From positions 1 to 41,263 of the forward strand of contig CAMTZM010000021.1 in assembly GCA_947086655.1 (NCBI GenBank): 41,263 bases of DNA, in the 5' to 3' direction. The notes under the pieces are model-generated. The model searched no databases. It was not told where the DNA came from and was given only the letters and a program-made list of their open reading frames with translations. The translations under genes were made by a program, and so were the position numbers. The first letter of the stretch is position 1. Each line of letters starts with the position of its first letter. This stretch comes from an uncultured Eubacteriaceae bacterium (GTDB lineage: Bacteria; Bacillota; Clostridia; Lachnospirales; CAG-274). Positions 25,478 through 34,036 of the stretch are shown piece by piece.

Positions 25478-26332
25478 ATGGAACTTTGGTATACAGAGGA
25501 ACATAGTCCAAATGTTCGTTTTTCTATTAAAGTAAATAAACATATATATTCAGCCCAAAGTGAGTATCAAAGAATAGATGTTATGGAAGCGGAAGAATTT
25601 GGCCGTTTTTTTACACTTGACAGCCTTATGATGCTTACAGAAAAAGACGAGTTTATATATCATGAAATGATAACCCACGTGCCTATGGCGGTTAACCCTA
25701 ATATTAAAAACGTACTTGTTATAGGCGGAGGTGACGGAGGAACTGTTCGTGAACTTACAAGATATAAACAAATTGAAAATATTGAACTTGTTGAAATAGA
25801 TAAGCTTGTAGTTGATGTCTGCAAAGAGTATTTTAAATTTACAGCCTCTTGTTTAAAAGATAAAAGAGTAAATATATATTATGAGGATGGACTAAAATAT
25901 ATAAGAAATAAAAATAATGAGTATGACTTAATAATTGTTGACTCAACCGACCCATTCGGCCCCGGTGAAGGACTTTTTACAAAAGAGTTTTACGGATGTT
26001 GTTACAGAGCGCTTAATGAAAACGGAATACTTGTAAACCAGCATGAAAGTCCGTATTATAAAATATATTCCGATTCTCTCCAAAGTGCACATGCAAGGCT
26101 TAAAGCATTTTTCCCCATAACAATGCTTTATCAGGCGCATATACCAACATATCCATCCGGTTATTGGCTGTTTGGTTTTTCATCAAAAGGTTTAAATCCT
26201 ATAAAAGATTTTGACGCAAAAAGGTGGAATAATCTTTTAATTGAAACAAAATATTATAATACCAATCTGCATGTCGGTTGTTTTCAGCTTCCGACTTATG
26301 TAAATAAATTATTGGAGAATTCATATGAATAG
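25478..26332 (+). CDS. speE: Aminopropyltransferase (spermidine synthase family)
   Basis: Transfers aminopropyl from decarboxylated SAM to an amine acceptor. It has 284 residues and a Rossmann methyltransferase-like fold. The dcSAM-binding GGGDGG lies at 83-88, after an N-terminal beta region with SEYQRIDVMEAEEFGRFF. The catalytic Asp is D155 in VDSTDPFGPG, followed by NQHESPYY. Putrescine is the classical acceptor. Agmatine is a real alternative given the adjacent decarboxylase and agmatinase-like genes, as in the N1-aminopropylagmatine route of Thermus. It starts 5 bp after speA and overlaps speB by 8 bp, so translation is likely coupled. Confidence 0.95.
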   Translation: MELWYTEEHSPNVRFSIKVNKHIYSAQSEYQRIDVMEAEEFGRFFTLDSLMMLTEKDEFIYHEMITHVPMAVNPNIKNVLVIGGGDGGTVRELTRYKQIENIELVEIDKLVVDVCKEYFKFTASCLKDKRVNIYYEDGLKYIRNKNNEYDLIIVDSTDPFGPGEGLFTKEFYGCCYRALNENGILVNQHESPYYKIYSDSLQSAHARLKAFFPITMLYQAHIPTYPSGYWLFGFSSKGLNPIKDFDAKRWNNLLIETKYYNTNLHVGCFQLPTYVNKLLENSYE

Positions 26333-27194
26333 AAATATTGAAACATTTATAGGCTGTGAAAGTGATTTTGAAAAAGCGAAAACAGTATTATTTGGAGCAC
26401 CTTTTGATTCTACAACATCTTTTAGACCCGGCGCTCGTTTTGCAAGCCGTGCCATTCGCAGCGATTCGTTTGGAATAGAAACATATAGTCCTTATCAATT
26501 AAAAGATTTATGCGACACAAATATATTTGATTTTGGAGATTTAGAACTTTGTATAGGAAACAGTCAAAAAGCGTTGGAACAAATTGAAAATATGGTTTCT
26601 GAAATATTAAACGCCGGAAAAATATCTGCAATGATTGGAGGAGAACACCTTGTTACATTAGGCGCTGTAAGAGCTGCTGTTAAAAAATATCCTTCTCTTA
26701 ATATAATTCATTTTGATGCTCACTGCGATTTAAGAGACGACTATTTAGGAGAAAAATTCTCACATGCAACAGTTATGCGCCGATGCCATGAACTTGTAGG
26801 AGACGGAAGAATATTTCAATTTGGAATACGCTCCGGAGACAAAACCGAATTTGATTTTTCAAATGAGGGACACGTAAATACTGTCAAATTTGACTTTCAT
26901 AATATTGAAAAAACAGTTGAAATACTTAAAGGAAAACCTGTTTATTTTACACTTGATTTAGATGTATTAGACCCTTGTGTTTTCCCCGGCACCGGAACGC
27001 CGGAAGCCGGCGGTGTATCATTTTTACAGCTTCTTGATGCTGTTTTAAAACTTAAAGAACTTAACATAGTAGCATTTGACATAGATGAACTTTCGCCTGT
27101 ATATGACCAAAGCGGTGTATCAACAGCCGTAAGCTGTAAAATATTAAGGGAAATACTGATTATGCTAAATTGTACCAAACTATATAAAAACTAA
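26325..27194 (+). CDS. speB: Agmatinase family ureohydrolase
   Basis: Hydrolyses agmatine to putrescine and urea, or possibly N1-aminopropylagmatine to spermidine. A binuclear manganese enzyme of the arginase family, 289 residues. Metal ligands are visible in MIGGEHLVTLGAV, HFDAHCDLRDDYLGEKFSHAT and FTLDLDVLDPCVFPGTGTPE. The start lies inside speE (8-bp ATGAATAG overlap). The order decarboxylase, SpeE, SpeB in one operon allows either the agmatine-putrescine or the aminopropylagmatine route. Guanidinobutyrase or formiminoglutamase are less likely given context. Confidence 0.93.
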   Translation: MNRNIETFIGCESDFEKAKTVLFGAPFDSTTSFRPGARFASRAIRSDSFGIETYSPYQLKDLCDTNIFDFGDLELCIGNSQKALEQIENMVSEILNAGKISAMIGGEHLVTLGAVRAAVKKYPSLNIIHFDAHCDLRDDYLGEKFSHATVMRRCHELVGDGRIFQFGIRSGDKTEFDFSNEGHVNTVKFDFHNIEKTVEILKGKPVYFTLDLDVLDPCVFPGTGTPEAGGVSFLQLLDAVLKLKELNIVAFDIDELSPVYDQSGVSTAVSCKILREILIMLNCTKLYKN

Positions 27195-27221
27195 AATACA
27201 CTTTTTTATGGAGGAAATAAA

Positions 27222-28424
27222 ATGGGAAAAGCTTTAATTATAGGTGCCGGCGGTGTTGCCGGCGTCGCTGTACACAAATGCTGTCAAAACTCTGAAATTT
27301 TTGAAGAAATATGTATTGCCAGCCGTACACTTTCAAAATGTGAAGACCTTAAAAACAAACTTTGCGGAAAAACAAAAACTAAAATAAAAACTGCTTGTGT
27401 TGATGCAGACAATGTTGAGGCTCTTATAAATCTCATAAACGATTTTAAGCCGGATATAGTAATGAATTTGGCGCTTCCTTATCAAGACCTTACAATTATG
27501 GATGCGTGCCTTGCAACAAAAACAAATTATATGGATACAGCAAATTATGAACCTCCTGATAACGCTAAATTTGAATATAAATGGCAATGGGCTTATCGTG
27601 ATAAATTTAAAAACGCCGGCATAACAGCGCTTTTAGGAAGCGGATTTGACCCGGGAGTAACGGGAGTATTTTCCGCATACGCAATAAAACACCATTTTGA
27701 CGAAATAGAATATATAGATATACTTGATGCAAACGCCGGAGACCATGGTTATCCTTTTGCTACAAATTTCAATCCTGAAATAAATATACGTGAAGTTTCT
27801 GCCAATGGAAGTTATATAGAAAACGGAAAATGGATTGAGACAAAACCTCTTGAGATAAAAAGACAATATAATTTTCCTGAAATAGGTAATATGGATATGT
27901 ATCTTCTTCATCATGAGGAACTTGAATCACTTGCTTTAAACATAAAAGGAATTAAAAGAATAAGGTTTTTCATGACATTTTCCGAAAGATACATTACACA
28001 TTTAAAAGTTCTTGAAAATGTTGGAATGACAAGTATTAAACCTATTGAATATGAAGGAATGAAAATAGTCCCTTTGCAGTTTTTAAAAGCTGTACTTCCG
28101 GACCCAGCCTCCTTAGGTCCGCGTACAAAAGGCAAAACAAATATAGGCTGTATTTTTACCGGTAAAAAAGATGGAAAAACAAAACATTATTATTTATATA
28201 ACGTATGCGACCATCAAGAATGTTATAAAGAGGTAGGTTCACAGGCTATCTCTTATACTACGGGAGTTCCCGCCATGATTGGAGCAAGTCTTGTTATGTC
28301 TGGAAAATGGAATAAGCCCGGCGTTTATAACATTGAAGAATTTGACCCCGACCCTTTTATGGAGCTTTTAAATAAATTTGGGCTTAAATGGAATGAAAGT
28401 TTTAACCCTGAATTAGTTGATTAA
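27222..28424 (+). CDS. Carboxyspermidine/carboxynorspermidine dehydrogenase
   Basis: A 400-residue saccharopine-dehydrogenase-like enzyme. In the alternative polyamine route it condenses aspartate beta-semialdehyde with a diamine (putrescine or 1,3-diaminopropane), using NADPH, to give carboxyspermidine or carboxynorspermidine. The Rossmann start is KALIIGAGGVAGVAVHKCC. DTANYEPPDNAKFEYKWQW, LLGSGFDPGVTGVFSAYA and LDANAGDHGYPFATNFNPE are typical of this branch rather than lysine-pathway enzymes. The decarboxylase that takes its product is the next gene. Putrescine from SpeA/SpeB is the likely amine. It has a GGAGG site. Confidence 0.93.
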   Translation: MGKALIIGAGGVAGVAVHKCCQNSEIFEEICIASRTLSKCEDLKNKLCGKTKTKIKTACVDADNVEALINLINDFKPDIVMNLALPYQDLTIMDACLATKTNYMDTANYEPPDNAKFEYKWQWAYRDKFKNAGITALLGSGFDPGVTGVFSAYAIKHHFDEIEYIDILDANAGDHGYPFATNFNPEINIREVSANGSYIENGKWIETKPLEIKRQYNFPEIGNMDMYLLHHEELESLALNIKGIKRIRFFMTFSERYITHLKVLENVGMTSIKPIEYEGMKIVPLQFLKAVLPDPASLGPRTKGKTNIGCIFTGKKDGKTKHYYLYNVCDHQECYKEVGSQAISYTTGVPAMIGASLVMSGKWNKPGVYNIEEFDPDPFMELLNKFGLKWNESFNPELVD

Positions 28425-28446
28425 TATATAATTACAGGTGAATATA

Positions 28447-29580
28447 ATGAACATTGATTTTAATAATATAAAAACTCCATGTTATATTGTTGATGAAAAA
28501 CTTATAACTGAAAATCTTAAAATATTAAAAAATATTCAAGACATAACAGGCTGTAAAATACTTCTTGCTCAAAAAGGTTTTTCTATGTACAGCCTATATC
28601 CTTTAATCAAAAATTATCTTGCCGGAGTAACTTCAAGTTCTCTTTTTGAGGCAAAGCTTGGTTTTGAAGAAATGGGAAAAGAAGTTCACATATATGCTCC
28701 GGCATATATAGAAAATGAGTTTGATGAAATAATAAAATATTGCGGGCATATAGTTTTCAATTCATTTTCTCAATTAATTAAATATAAAGATAAAATAAAA
28801 AAAGCCGATAAAAAAATAGATATTGGAATAAGAATAAACCCTGAATATTCAGAGATAAAAACCGATATTTATAATCCATGCTTTAAAAATTCAAGACTTG
28901 GGGTTACTATTGATAATTTTGAAGAAAAATATTTAAGCATTATAGACGGATTGCATTTTCACACAATGTGTGAGCAAAATTCAGATACACTTATGCGTAC
29001 AATTAAAATAATTGACAAAAAATTTGGAAAATATATAAGTAAAATGAAATGGATTAACTTTGGCGGAGGGCATCATATAACAAGAAAAGACTATGATACT
29101 AAAACTCTTATTGACTCTATTATGTTTATAAAAAATAAATATAACATAGATGTATATCTTGAGCCCGGAGAAGCTGTTGCGCTTAATACAGGTTTTCTTG
29201 TTTCTTCCGTGCTTGACATAATGGAAAACGGAATGAAAATAGCAATAATGGATACGTCAGCCGCTTGTCATATGCCTGATGTACTTGAAATGCCGTATCG
29301 TCCGGAAATAATAAACTCTGATATTGCGTATAAGCTTGATTATACTTATAGACTTGCCGGTCCAACATGTCTTGCCGGCGATATTATAGGCGATTATTCA
29401 TTTAAAGAACCTCTTAAAGAGGGGGACAAGCTTATTTTTTGTGATATGGCACATTATACAATGGTTAAAAACAATACGTTTAACGGTATATGCTTACCTT
29501 CAATAATTTTAAAAACAAATGATGGAAATTTAAAAGAAATAAAAAAGTTTGGCTATAATGATTTTAAATCTCGTTTATAG
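28447..29580 (+). CDS. nspC: Carboxyspermidine/carboxynorspermidine decarboxylase
   Basis: Decarboxylates the product of the preceding dehydrogenase to spermidine (or norspermidine). A PLP enzyme of the alanine-racemase fold, 377 residues. The Schiff-base Lys is in ILLAQKGFSMYSLYP, followed by YLAGVTSSSLFEAKLG. Also seen are GLHFHTMCEQ, WINFGGGHHITRKDYD, YLEPGEAVAL, and the C-terminal Cys motif GPTCLAGDIIGDY with CDMAHYTMVKNNTFNG. A GTG at 28438 is in frame, but AGGTGA fits the ATG at 28447. It is the last gene of the six-gene operon. Confidence 0.95.
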   Translation: MNIDFNNIKTPCYIVDEKLITENLKILKNIQDITGCKILLAQKGFSMYSLYPLIKNYLAGVTSSSLFEAKLGFEEMGKEVHIYAPAYIENEFDEIIKYCGHIVFNSFSQLIKYKDKIKKADKKIDIGIRINPEYSEIKTDIYNPCFKNSRLGVTIDNFEEKYLSIIDGLHFHTMCEQNSDTLMRTIKIIDKKFGKYISKMKWINFGGGHHITRKDYDTKTLIDSIMFIKNKYNIDVYLEPGEAVALNTGFLVSSVLDIMENGMKIAIMDTSAACHMPDVLEMPYRPEIINSDIAYKLDYTYRLAGPTCLAGDIIGDYSFKEPLKEGDKLIFCDMAHYTMVKNNTFNGICLPSIILKTNDGNLKEIKKFGYNDFKSRL

Positions 29581-29585
29581 CCAAA
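29548..29585 (+). terminator. Hairpin at the 3' end of the polyamine operon
   Basis: TTTGGCTATA inside the end of nspC pairs with TATAGCCAAA across the stop codon, a 10-bp stem. No good T-tract follows, so termination is uncertain. Confidence 0.4.
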
Positions 29586-29610
29586 TAAATTTAAACTTGC
29601 CCTTTATATT

Positions 29611-30999
29611 TTATAAAACATCAGTTATTTTAAAATTAATATTTCTTAATAAATAATCGCTGTATTCCATAGGGCTTCCGGCATTTTCACAAAACATAAG
29701 CTTTTTTTCACATTCTATTGAAAACACATGCCGGCGGCTCTTTTCAAAAATCTTATAATAATTATAAAGCTGTTTATTTTTTTCTTTTATTTCTTCTATT
29801 TTATCGAACTTTTTAATATGATTTTCCTCAATATAATTTTCCATATAATAATTTTTTAAAAGAATAACCGGCAAATTTTTAAATTTAATATTTATTTGTT
29901 TTATAAATTCATTAAAATCAGTTTTATTATTATTAATACCTAAAAAATCCAAAACTATATAATCTGTATTTGATACTATTTTTTTATCAATATTTTTAAT
30001 ATAATCTGCACGTTTTCCAATTTCATAATCCTCAAAAAAACTTAATACTTTGTTTTTTGTACTTATGCAGTTTAAAACATTAGGACTTCCTATAAGTAAA
30101 AGTTTCTTTTCCTCTTTCCAATCGCTGAAATTCTCATTTAAAAAGTCCTCATATTTTTTTATATTTTCTAAATACTCATTTTTTGAAATTTTGCCATTGT
30201 ATTTATTTTTCATATATTCCATTCTGTTTATAAATAATTCTCTAAGCTGTTTATAAAATATTTTAAAACATTTGTTTTCTTTATAAAAATCTATTACAAA
30301 TTTATATGCTTTAATAGAATCCGCCATAGGCGCTATGTTATTATTCATTGTGCTGCTTTGTCTGTTAACAACATAATAATATAAATTTTCATCAATACGG
30401 CACACCTTTTTAGCTTTTAAAAGCAGCATAGGTATTACAGCCGTATCTTCGCATGTAATTTCAGGCATTTTAATATTATTTTCTAAAAACAAACTTTTTT
30501 TATACATATTAAGCCATAAAACTTCAGGAGTATTTAAAATAAGCTCTTTTTTCTCAAACAAATTAGAAATTCCATCAAAAGTAAAATTATAATTGCTTAA
30601 AGCTATTTCTTTTATTATTTCTTTTGTAGAATTATCTTCATATACCATATAGTTTCCGCCGCCTACTATATCACAGTCATTTTTAATTATCTCATTATAA
30701 AGCTTTCTAACCATTTCTTTATGTATAAAGTCATCTCCGTCAACAAACATTATATATTCTCCCGATGCGTTATAAATACCTAAATTACGGCTGTTTCCCT
30801 GTCCCATGTTTTTTCTTCTTATAAAAATAATACGTTTATCTTTTTTAGCCCATTCAAGACACTTTTCCCCTGTTTTATCACATGAGCCATCGTCAATTAA
30901 AATTATTTCTATATCATTGTAACTTTGATTTACTACCGAATTTAAACATCTATCTATATAATCTTCAACATTATACGCTGGTATAATTACAGAAACCAT
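29611..30999 (-). CDS. Family 2 glycosyltransferase with extra C-terminal domain
   Basis: Residues 1 to about 240 are a GT-A family 2 glycosyltransferase: MVSVIIPAYNVEDYIDRCLNS, EIILIDDGSCDKTG, GQGNSRNLG, and the metal motif MFVDGDDF. Residues about 300-462 are not part of that family. They start KLLLIGSPNVLNCI and include TDYIVLDFLG, LPVILLKNYYMENYI, YNYYKIFEK and SPMEYSDYLLRNI, in an order that recalls SGNH-like domains (DUF6270-type) attached to sugar-transfer enzymes. The acceptor and sugar are unknown; cell-wall or capsule sugar transfer is likely. The gene is alone, converging on the polyamine operon, and Lys/Asn-rich. Confidence 0.85.
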   Translation of the reverse strand: MVSVIIPAYNVEDYIDRCLNSVVNQSYNDIEIILIDDGSCDKTGEKCLEWAKKDKRIIFIRRKNMGQGNSRNLGIYNASGEYIMFVDGDDFIHKEMVRKLYNEIIKNDCDIVGGGNYMVYEDNSTKEIIKEIALSNYNFTFDGISNLFEKKELILNTPEVLWLNMYKKSLFLENNIKMPEITCEDTAVIPMLLLKAKKVCRIDENLYYYVVNRQSSTMNNNIAPMADSIKAYKFVIDFYKENKCFKIFYKQLRELFINRMEYMKNKYNGKISKNEYLENIKKYEDFLNENFSDWKEEKKLLLIGSPNVLNCISTKNKVLSFFEDYEIGKRADYIKNIDKKIVSNTDYIVLDFLGINNNKTDFNEFIKQINIKFKNLPVILLKNYYMENYIEENHIKKFDKIEEIKEKNKQLYNYYKIFEKSRRHVFSIECEKKLMFCENAGSPMEYSDYLLRNINFKITDVL

Positions 31000-31132
31000 T
31001 ATTATTACCTGCTTTCTTTATACTTTTATATCTGCCTTTACATATTACCATATAAACGCTTATTTTTCCATAAAAATATAATAATACACTTATTGTTTTA
31101 ATTAAATTTATATTTCTAATAAACAAAAATTA

Positions 31133-31161
31133 TTGACTTATAAAATAAGTTGTGCTAAACT
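31133..31161 (+). promoter_or_regulatory. Sigma-A promoter of the tyrS T-box transcript
   Basis: TTGACT (31133-31138), a 17-bp spacer and TAAACT (31156-31161), ending about 15 bp before the T-box leader. Confidence 0.65.
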
Positions 31162-31177
31162 TATAAAAATATAAAAA

Positions 31178-31401
31178 GCTATGACACGAACAAAGCCCTT
31201 ATATGGTCACATTAAGAGAGTATACCGGAAGGTGAAAGGTATTCGGTACATAAAAGGGAAATTACATTCGTCGAGTTTCCTGATTATAAAAAGTCAGGCG
31301 TTTTCCGCTCGTTACAGCGGCATTGAGGTGCATTTTTAATGTATAAATTAAGGTGGTAACACGGGGTTTTCTCGTCCTTTGGACAAGAAAATCCCTTTTT
31401 T
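31178..31401 (+). promoter_or_regulatory. T-box leader, tyrosine-specific, for tyrS
   Basis: The leader has an AGAGAG...CCGGAAGGTGAAAGG stem I tip (GGTG element), then specifier TAC (Tyr) at 31247-31249. The T-box core AAGGTGGTAACACGG is at about 31349-31364. A terminator follows: GGGGTTTTCTCGTCC (31363-31377) with GGACAAGAAAATCCC (31381-31395) and a T-tract. It controls tyrS by charging of tRNA-Tyr. Confidence 0.9.
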
Positions 31402-31435
31402 ACTGCATTATAAATTTAAAGAAAGGAGCTTTTTT

Positions 31436-32662
31436 ATGAAAAACGCATTTGATACGCTAAAAGAAAGAGGCTTTATAGAACAAGCAACGCATGAGAATGA
31501 AATAAGAGAACTTTTGGAACGTGAAAAAATAACATTTTATATAGGTTTTGACCCAACAGCAGACAGTCTTACCGTAGGGCATTTTCTTACTGTAATGGCA
31601 ATGGCTCATATGCAGCGTGCCGGGCATCGTCCGATAGCGCTTGTTGGCGGCGGTACTGGAATGGTAGGAGATCCTACTGATAAAACTGATATGAGAAAAA
31701 TGATGAGCGATGAAACAATACAGCATAATGTTGACTGTTTTAAAAAGCAGCTTTCAAATTTTTTAGACTTTTCGGAAGGAAAAGCGCTCATAGTAAACAA
31801 TGCCGATTGGTTAAGAGACCTAAATTATATAAACTTTATAAGAGATATAGGGGTACATTTTTCAGTAAACAGAATGTTAACTGCCGAATGTTTTAAAACA
31901 AGAATGGAAAGAGGTTTATCATTTTTTGAGTTTAACTATATGCTTATGCAAAGTTATGACTTTTTAGAACTTAACAGAAAGTACGATTGTAAACTTCAGC
32001 TTGGAGGCAACGACCAATGGTCAAATATATTAGGCGGAGTTGAATTAATACGAAGAAAAGAACACAAAGACGTATATGGCTTGACATTTAAACTTTTAAC
32101 TACAAAAGAAGGGCATAAAATGGGAAAGACAATGAAAGGCGCCGTATGGCTTGACCCTGATAAAACAAGCCCTTATGAATTTTATCAATATTGGAGAAAT
32201 ATTGACGATGCTGACGTTTCAAAATGTTTAAGTCTTCTTACATTTTTGCCTATGGAAGAAGTAGAAGAACTTTCAGCTTTAAAAGACAATGAAATAAATA
32301 AAGCAAAAGAAGTGCTTGCATACGAAGTTACAAAAATAGTTCATGGAGACGAGGAGGCAAAAAAAGCACAAACAGCAGCCCGTTCCCTTTTTGGCAGCGG
32401 ACAAGCTGTTGACTCTGCTCCAAATACTGAAATATCAAAATCAGAATTTGAAAACGGAATAGGAATAATTGAATTGCTTGAAAAAGCGAAACTCGTTCCC
32501 TCAAGAGGAGAGGCACGCCGCCTTATACAGCAGGGCGGAATAAAAATTGCCGGAAACAAAGTAGAAACAATTGATTATACAGTAACATTATCTGATTTTG
32601 AAAACGAAACTTTAATAATACAAAAGGGTAAAAAAGTTTATCATCAAATCAAACTTATATAA
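31436..32662 (+). CDS. tyrS: Tyrosyl-tRNA synthetase
   Basis: Class I synthetase that charges tRNA-Tyr, 408 residues. The HIGH-equivalent is in [21 protein letters not shown] after the tyrosine-site [24 protein letters not shown] follows. The KMSKS-equivalent reads KMGKT in [15 protein letters not shown], a common TyrRS form. The C-terminal S4-like RNA-binding domain has [19 protein letters not shown]. The open frame extends upstream to 31379 through the T-box terminator, but GAAAGGAG fits only the ATG at 31436. It is controlled by the Tyr T-box. Its last 8 bp overlap the end of the convergent spoIIM-like gene. Confidence 0.97.
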   Translation: MKNAFDTLKERGFIEQATHENEIRELLEREKITFYIGFDPTADSLTVGHFLTVMAMAHMQRAGHRPIALVGGGTGMVGDPTDKTDMRKMMSDETIQHNVDCFKKQLSNFLDFSEGKALIVNNADWLRDLNYINFIRDIGVHFSVNRMLTAECFKTRMERGLSFFEFNYMLMQSYDFLELNRKYDCKLQLGGNDQWSNILGGVELIRRKEHKDVYGLTFKLLTTKEGHKMGKTMKGAVWLDPDKTSPYEFYQYWRNIDDADVSKCLSLLTFLPMEEVEELSALKDNEINKAKEVLAYEVTKIVHGDEEAKKAQTAARSLFGSGQAVDSAPNTEISKSEFENGIGIIELLEKAKLVPSRGEARRLIQQGGIKIAGNKVETIDYTVTLSDFENETLIIQKGKKVYHQIKLI

Positions 32663-33245
32663 AACCTATTAAAATAGGTGTTACAAATACGTCCATTAAA
32701 CTTACGGCAGCTATAAACAGCCATGCTGCCGTAAGACAAAACAAAAAGTCTTTTGTATTAAATTCTTTTTCTTCGTTTTTATTTTTCTCCTTTTTGTTTA
32801 GTCTAATAAATTTAATACTTATAAATGCTATTATAATATTAAGAGGTATAAGAACTATATTTTGAGGAAGGTACAAACAGCACGCATATAAAAGTCCTTC
32901 TTTTCCCATACATCTTATAATAAAAGCCGTTGTAAAACCAATACTTGCCCCTTTAGCAAAAATAATAGGAAAAATTCCAAACAATCCCATACCTGTAAAT
33001 CCCAAAATCCAAAGCATTGTAATTGACTTTCCGTATTTAAACAATCCTTCATAAAACAAATCAAAATCAGATGCAAGCTCGTCTTTATTTAAAAAAGCAT
33101 AAAGATTATTAAAAAGATCGTTTTTCGTATTATCATCTAAAGCATTTGCAGCAGCAGCTCCTATTCCTGTTCCTATTCCCAAAACTATACATAAAAAAAG
33201 TAATACATAAGAATTAAAGCTTTCTTTTAATTTTTTTCCTCTCAT
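32655..33245 (-). CDS. spoIIM: Stage II sporulation protein M (SpoIIM) family
   Basis: An integral membrane protein of 196 residues with about five hydrophobic segments: [19 protein letters not shown] near the N-terminus, [52 protein letters not shown], and [16 protein letters not shown] near the C-terminus. The [10 protein letters not shown] and LPQN motifs fit SpoIIM. In spore formers SpoIIM works with SpoIID and SpoIIP in septal peptidoglycan remodelling during engulfment. The AGGGG site fits the ATG. It is monocistronic, converging on tyrS with 8-bp 3' overlap. It supports a sporulating host, though SpoIIM-family proteins also occur in some non-spore formers. Confidence 0.88.
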   Translation of the reverse strand: MRGKKLKESFNSYVLLFLCIVLGIGTGIGAAAANALDDNTKNDLFNNLYAFLNKDELASDFDLFYEGLFKYGKSITMLWILGFTGMGLFGIFPIIFAKGASIGFTTAFIIRCMGKEGLLYACCLYLPQNIVLIPLNIIIAFISIKFIRLNKKEKNKNEEKEFNTKDFLFCLTAAWLFIAAVSLMDVFVTPILIGFI

Positions 33246-33491
33246 AAAAAAACCCCTTTATATTAAAATCAAATTTATATGCAAACTTTAATTAATACTA
33301 ACTACCGTTTAAATCATATATATAAATATAAATTTGAGTGAATAAATTTCTATATATATTTTTTTAATGGTATTTAGTATAATAGGTTGTCTTAAAATTA
33401 AAACAGACTTAAAACAAGCTACAATAAATTTTATTTTAATAAAAGGGTAATTATTCATTATATTTTTTTAATATTTTATCATTTAGTTTTT

Positions 33492-34025
33492 TCATTTATC
33501 GCTGTGTTTTGCTTTATAAGCCAAAACAGCAGATATTGTTTTTCCGTCTTCTATCTCTCCGTTGAAAATCATTTTAATGGCGTCGTCAACGCTATATTTC
33601 TCAACTGAAATAAACTCATCCTCATCAAAGTTAAATTCTCCGTCCTCAAGATTATAAGCTTCATATATATATAAAACTTCTGTACTAAATCCAATAGACG
33701 AATACATTTTAAACAAAAGATTAATATTTCCGGCTTTAAAAGACGTTTCTTCCTCAAGTTCCCTTTTTGCACATATAAGGGGGTCTTCTCCATCCTCAAG
33801 CATACCTGCCGGTATTTCAAGAACCTCTTTTTTAGCCGGGTGGCGATATTGCCTTACAAAAATAATATTACCTTGTTTATCAACAGGAATAATAGCGGCA
33901 GCATCTCCATGTATTACAACTTCTCTTATTGTGCTTTTTCCGTTAGGAATAGATATAGTATCTCTAACTACATCAATAATTTTTCCCTTATATGTCGTTT
34001 CCGATTTCAAAACATCATAACTCAT
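33492..34025 (-). CDS. nudF: NUDIX hydrolase, probable ADP-ribose pyrophosphatase
   Basis: Hydrolyses ADP-ribose-type nucleoside diphosphates. 177 residues. The NUDIX box is GMLEDGEDPLICAKRELEEETSF: the catalytic REXXEE is intact, while the last Gly of the consensus is Ser. The preceding VRQYRHPAKKEVLEIPAG is the typical ADP-ribose pyrophosphatase substrate region. It begins 11 bp after asnS on the same strand, with an AGGGGG site, so it is probably co-transcribed. Exact substrate is inferred from the family. Confidence 0.9.
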   Translation of the reverse strand: MSYDVLKSETTYKGKIIDVVRDTISIPNGKSTIREVVIHGDAAAIIPVDKQGNIIFVRQYRHPAKKEVLEIPAGMLEDGEDPLICAKRELEEETSFKAGNINLLFKMYSSIGFSTEVLYIYEAYNLEDGEFNFDEDEFISVEKYSVDDAIKMIFNGEIEDGKTISAVLAYKAKHSDK

Positions 34026-34036
34026 AAAAACGCCCC

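Noticed and set aside
27222..28424. Lysine-pathway saccharopine dehydrogenase for the gene before nspC
   Set aside because: Its motifs and its neighbour, carboxyspermidine decarboxylase, fit the polyamine branch; no lysine-degradation gene is nearby.
31379..31435. Upstream extension of the tyrS frame by 19 residues
   Set aside because: It runs through the T-box terminator stem, and the ribosome site fits only the ATG at 31436.
33246..33491. Intergenic gap between spoIIM and nudF considered as a small RNA locus
   Set aside because: The stretch is AT-rich with no clear hairpin, promoter pair or conserved-looking element that I could support.
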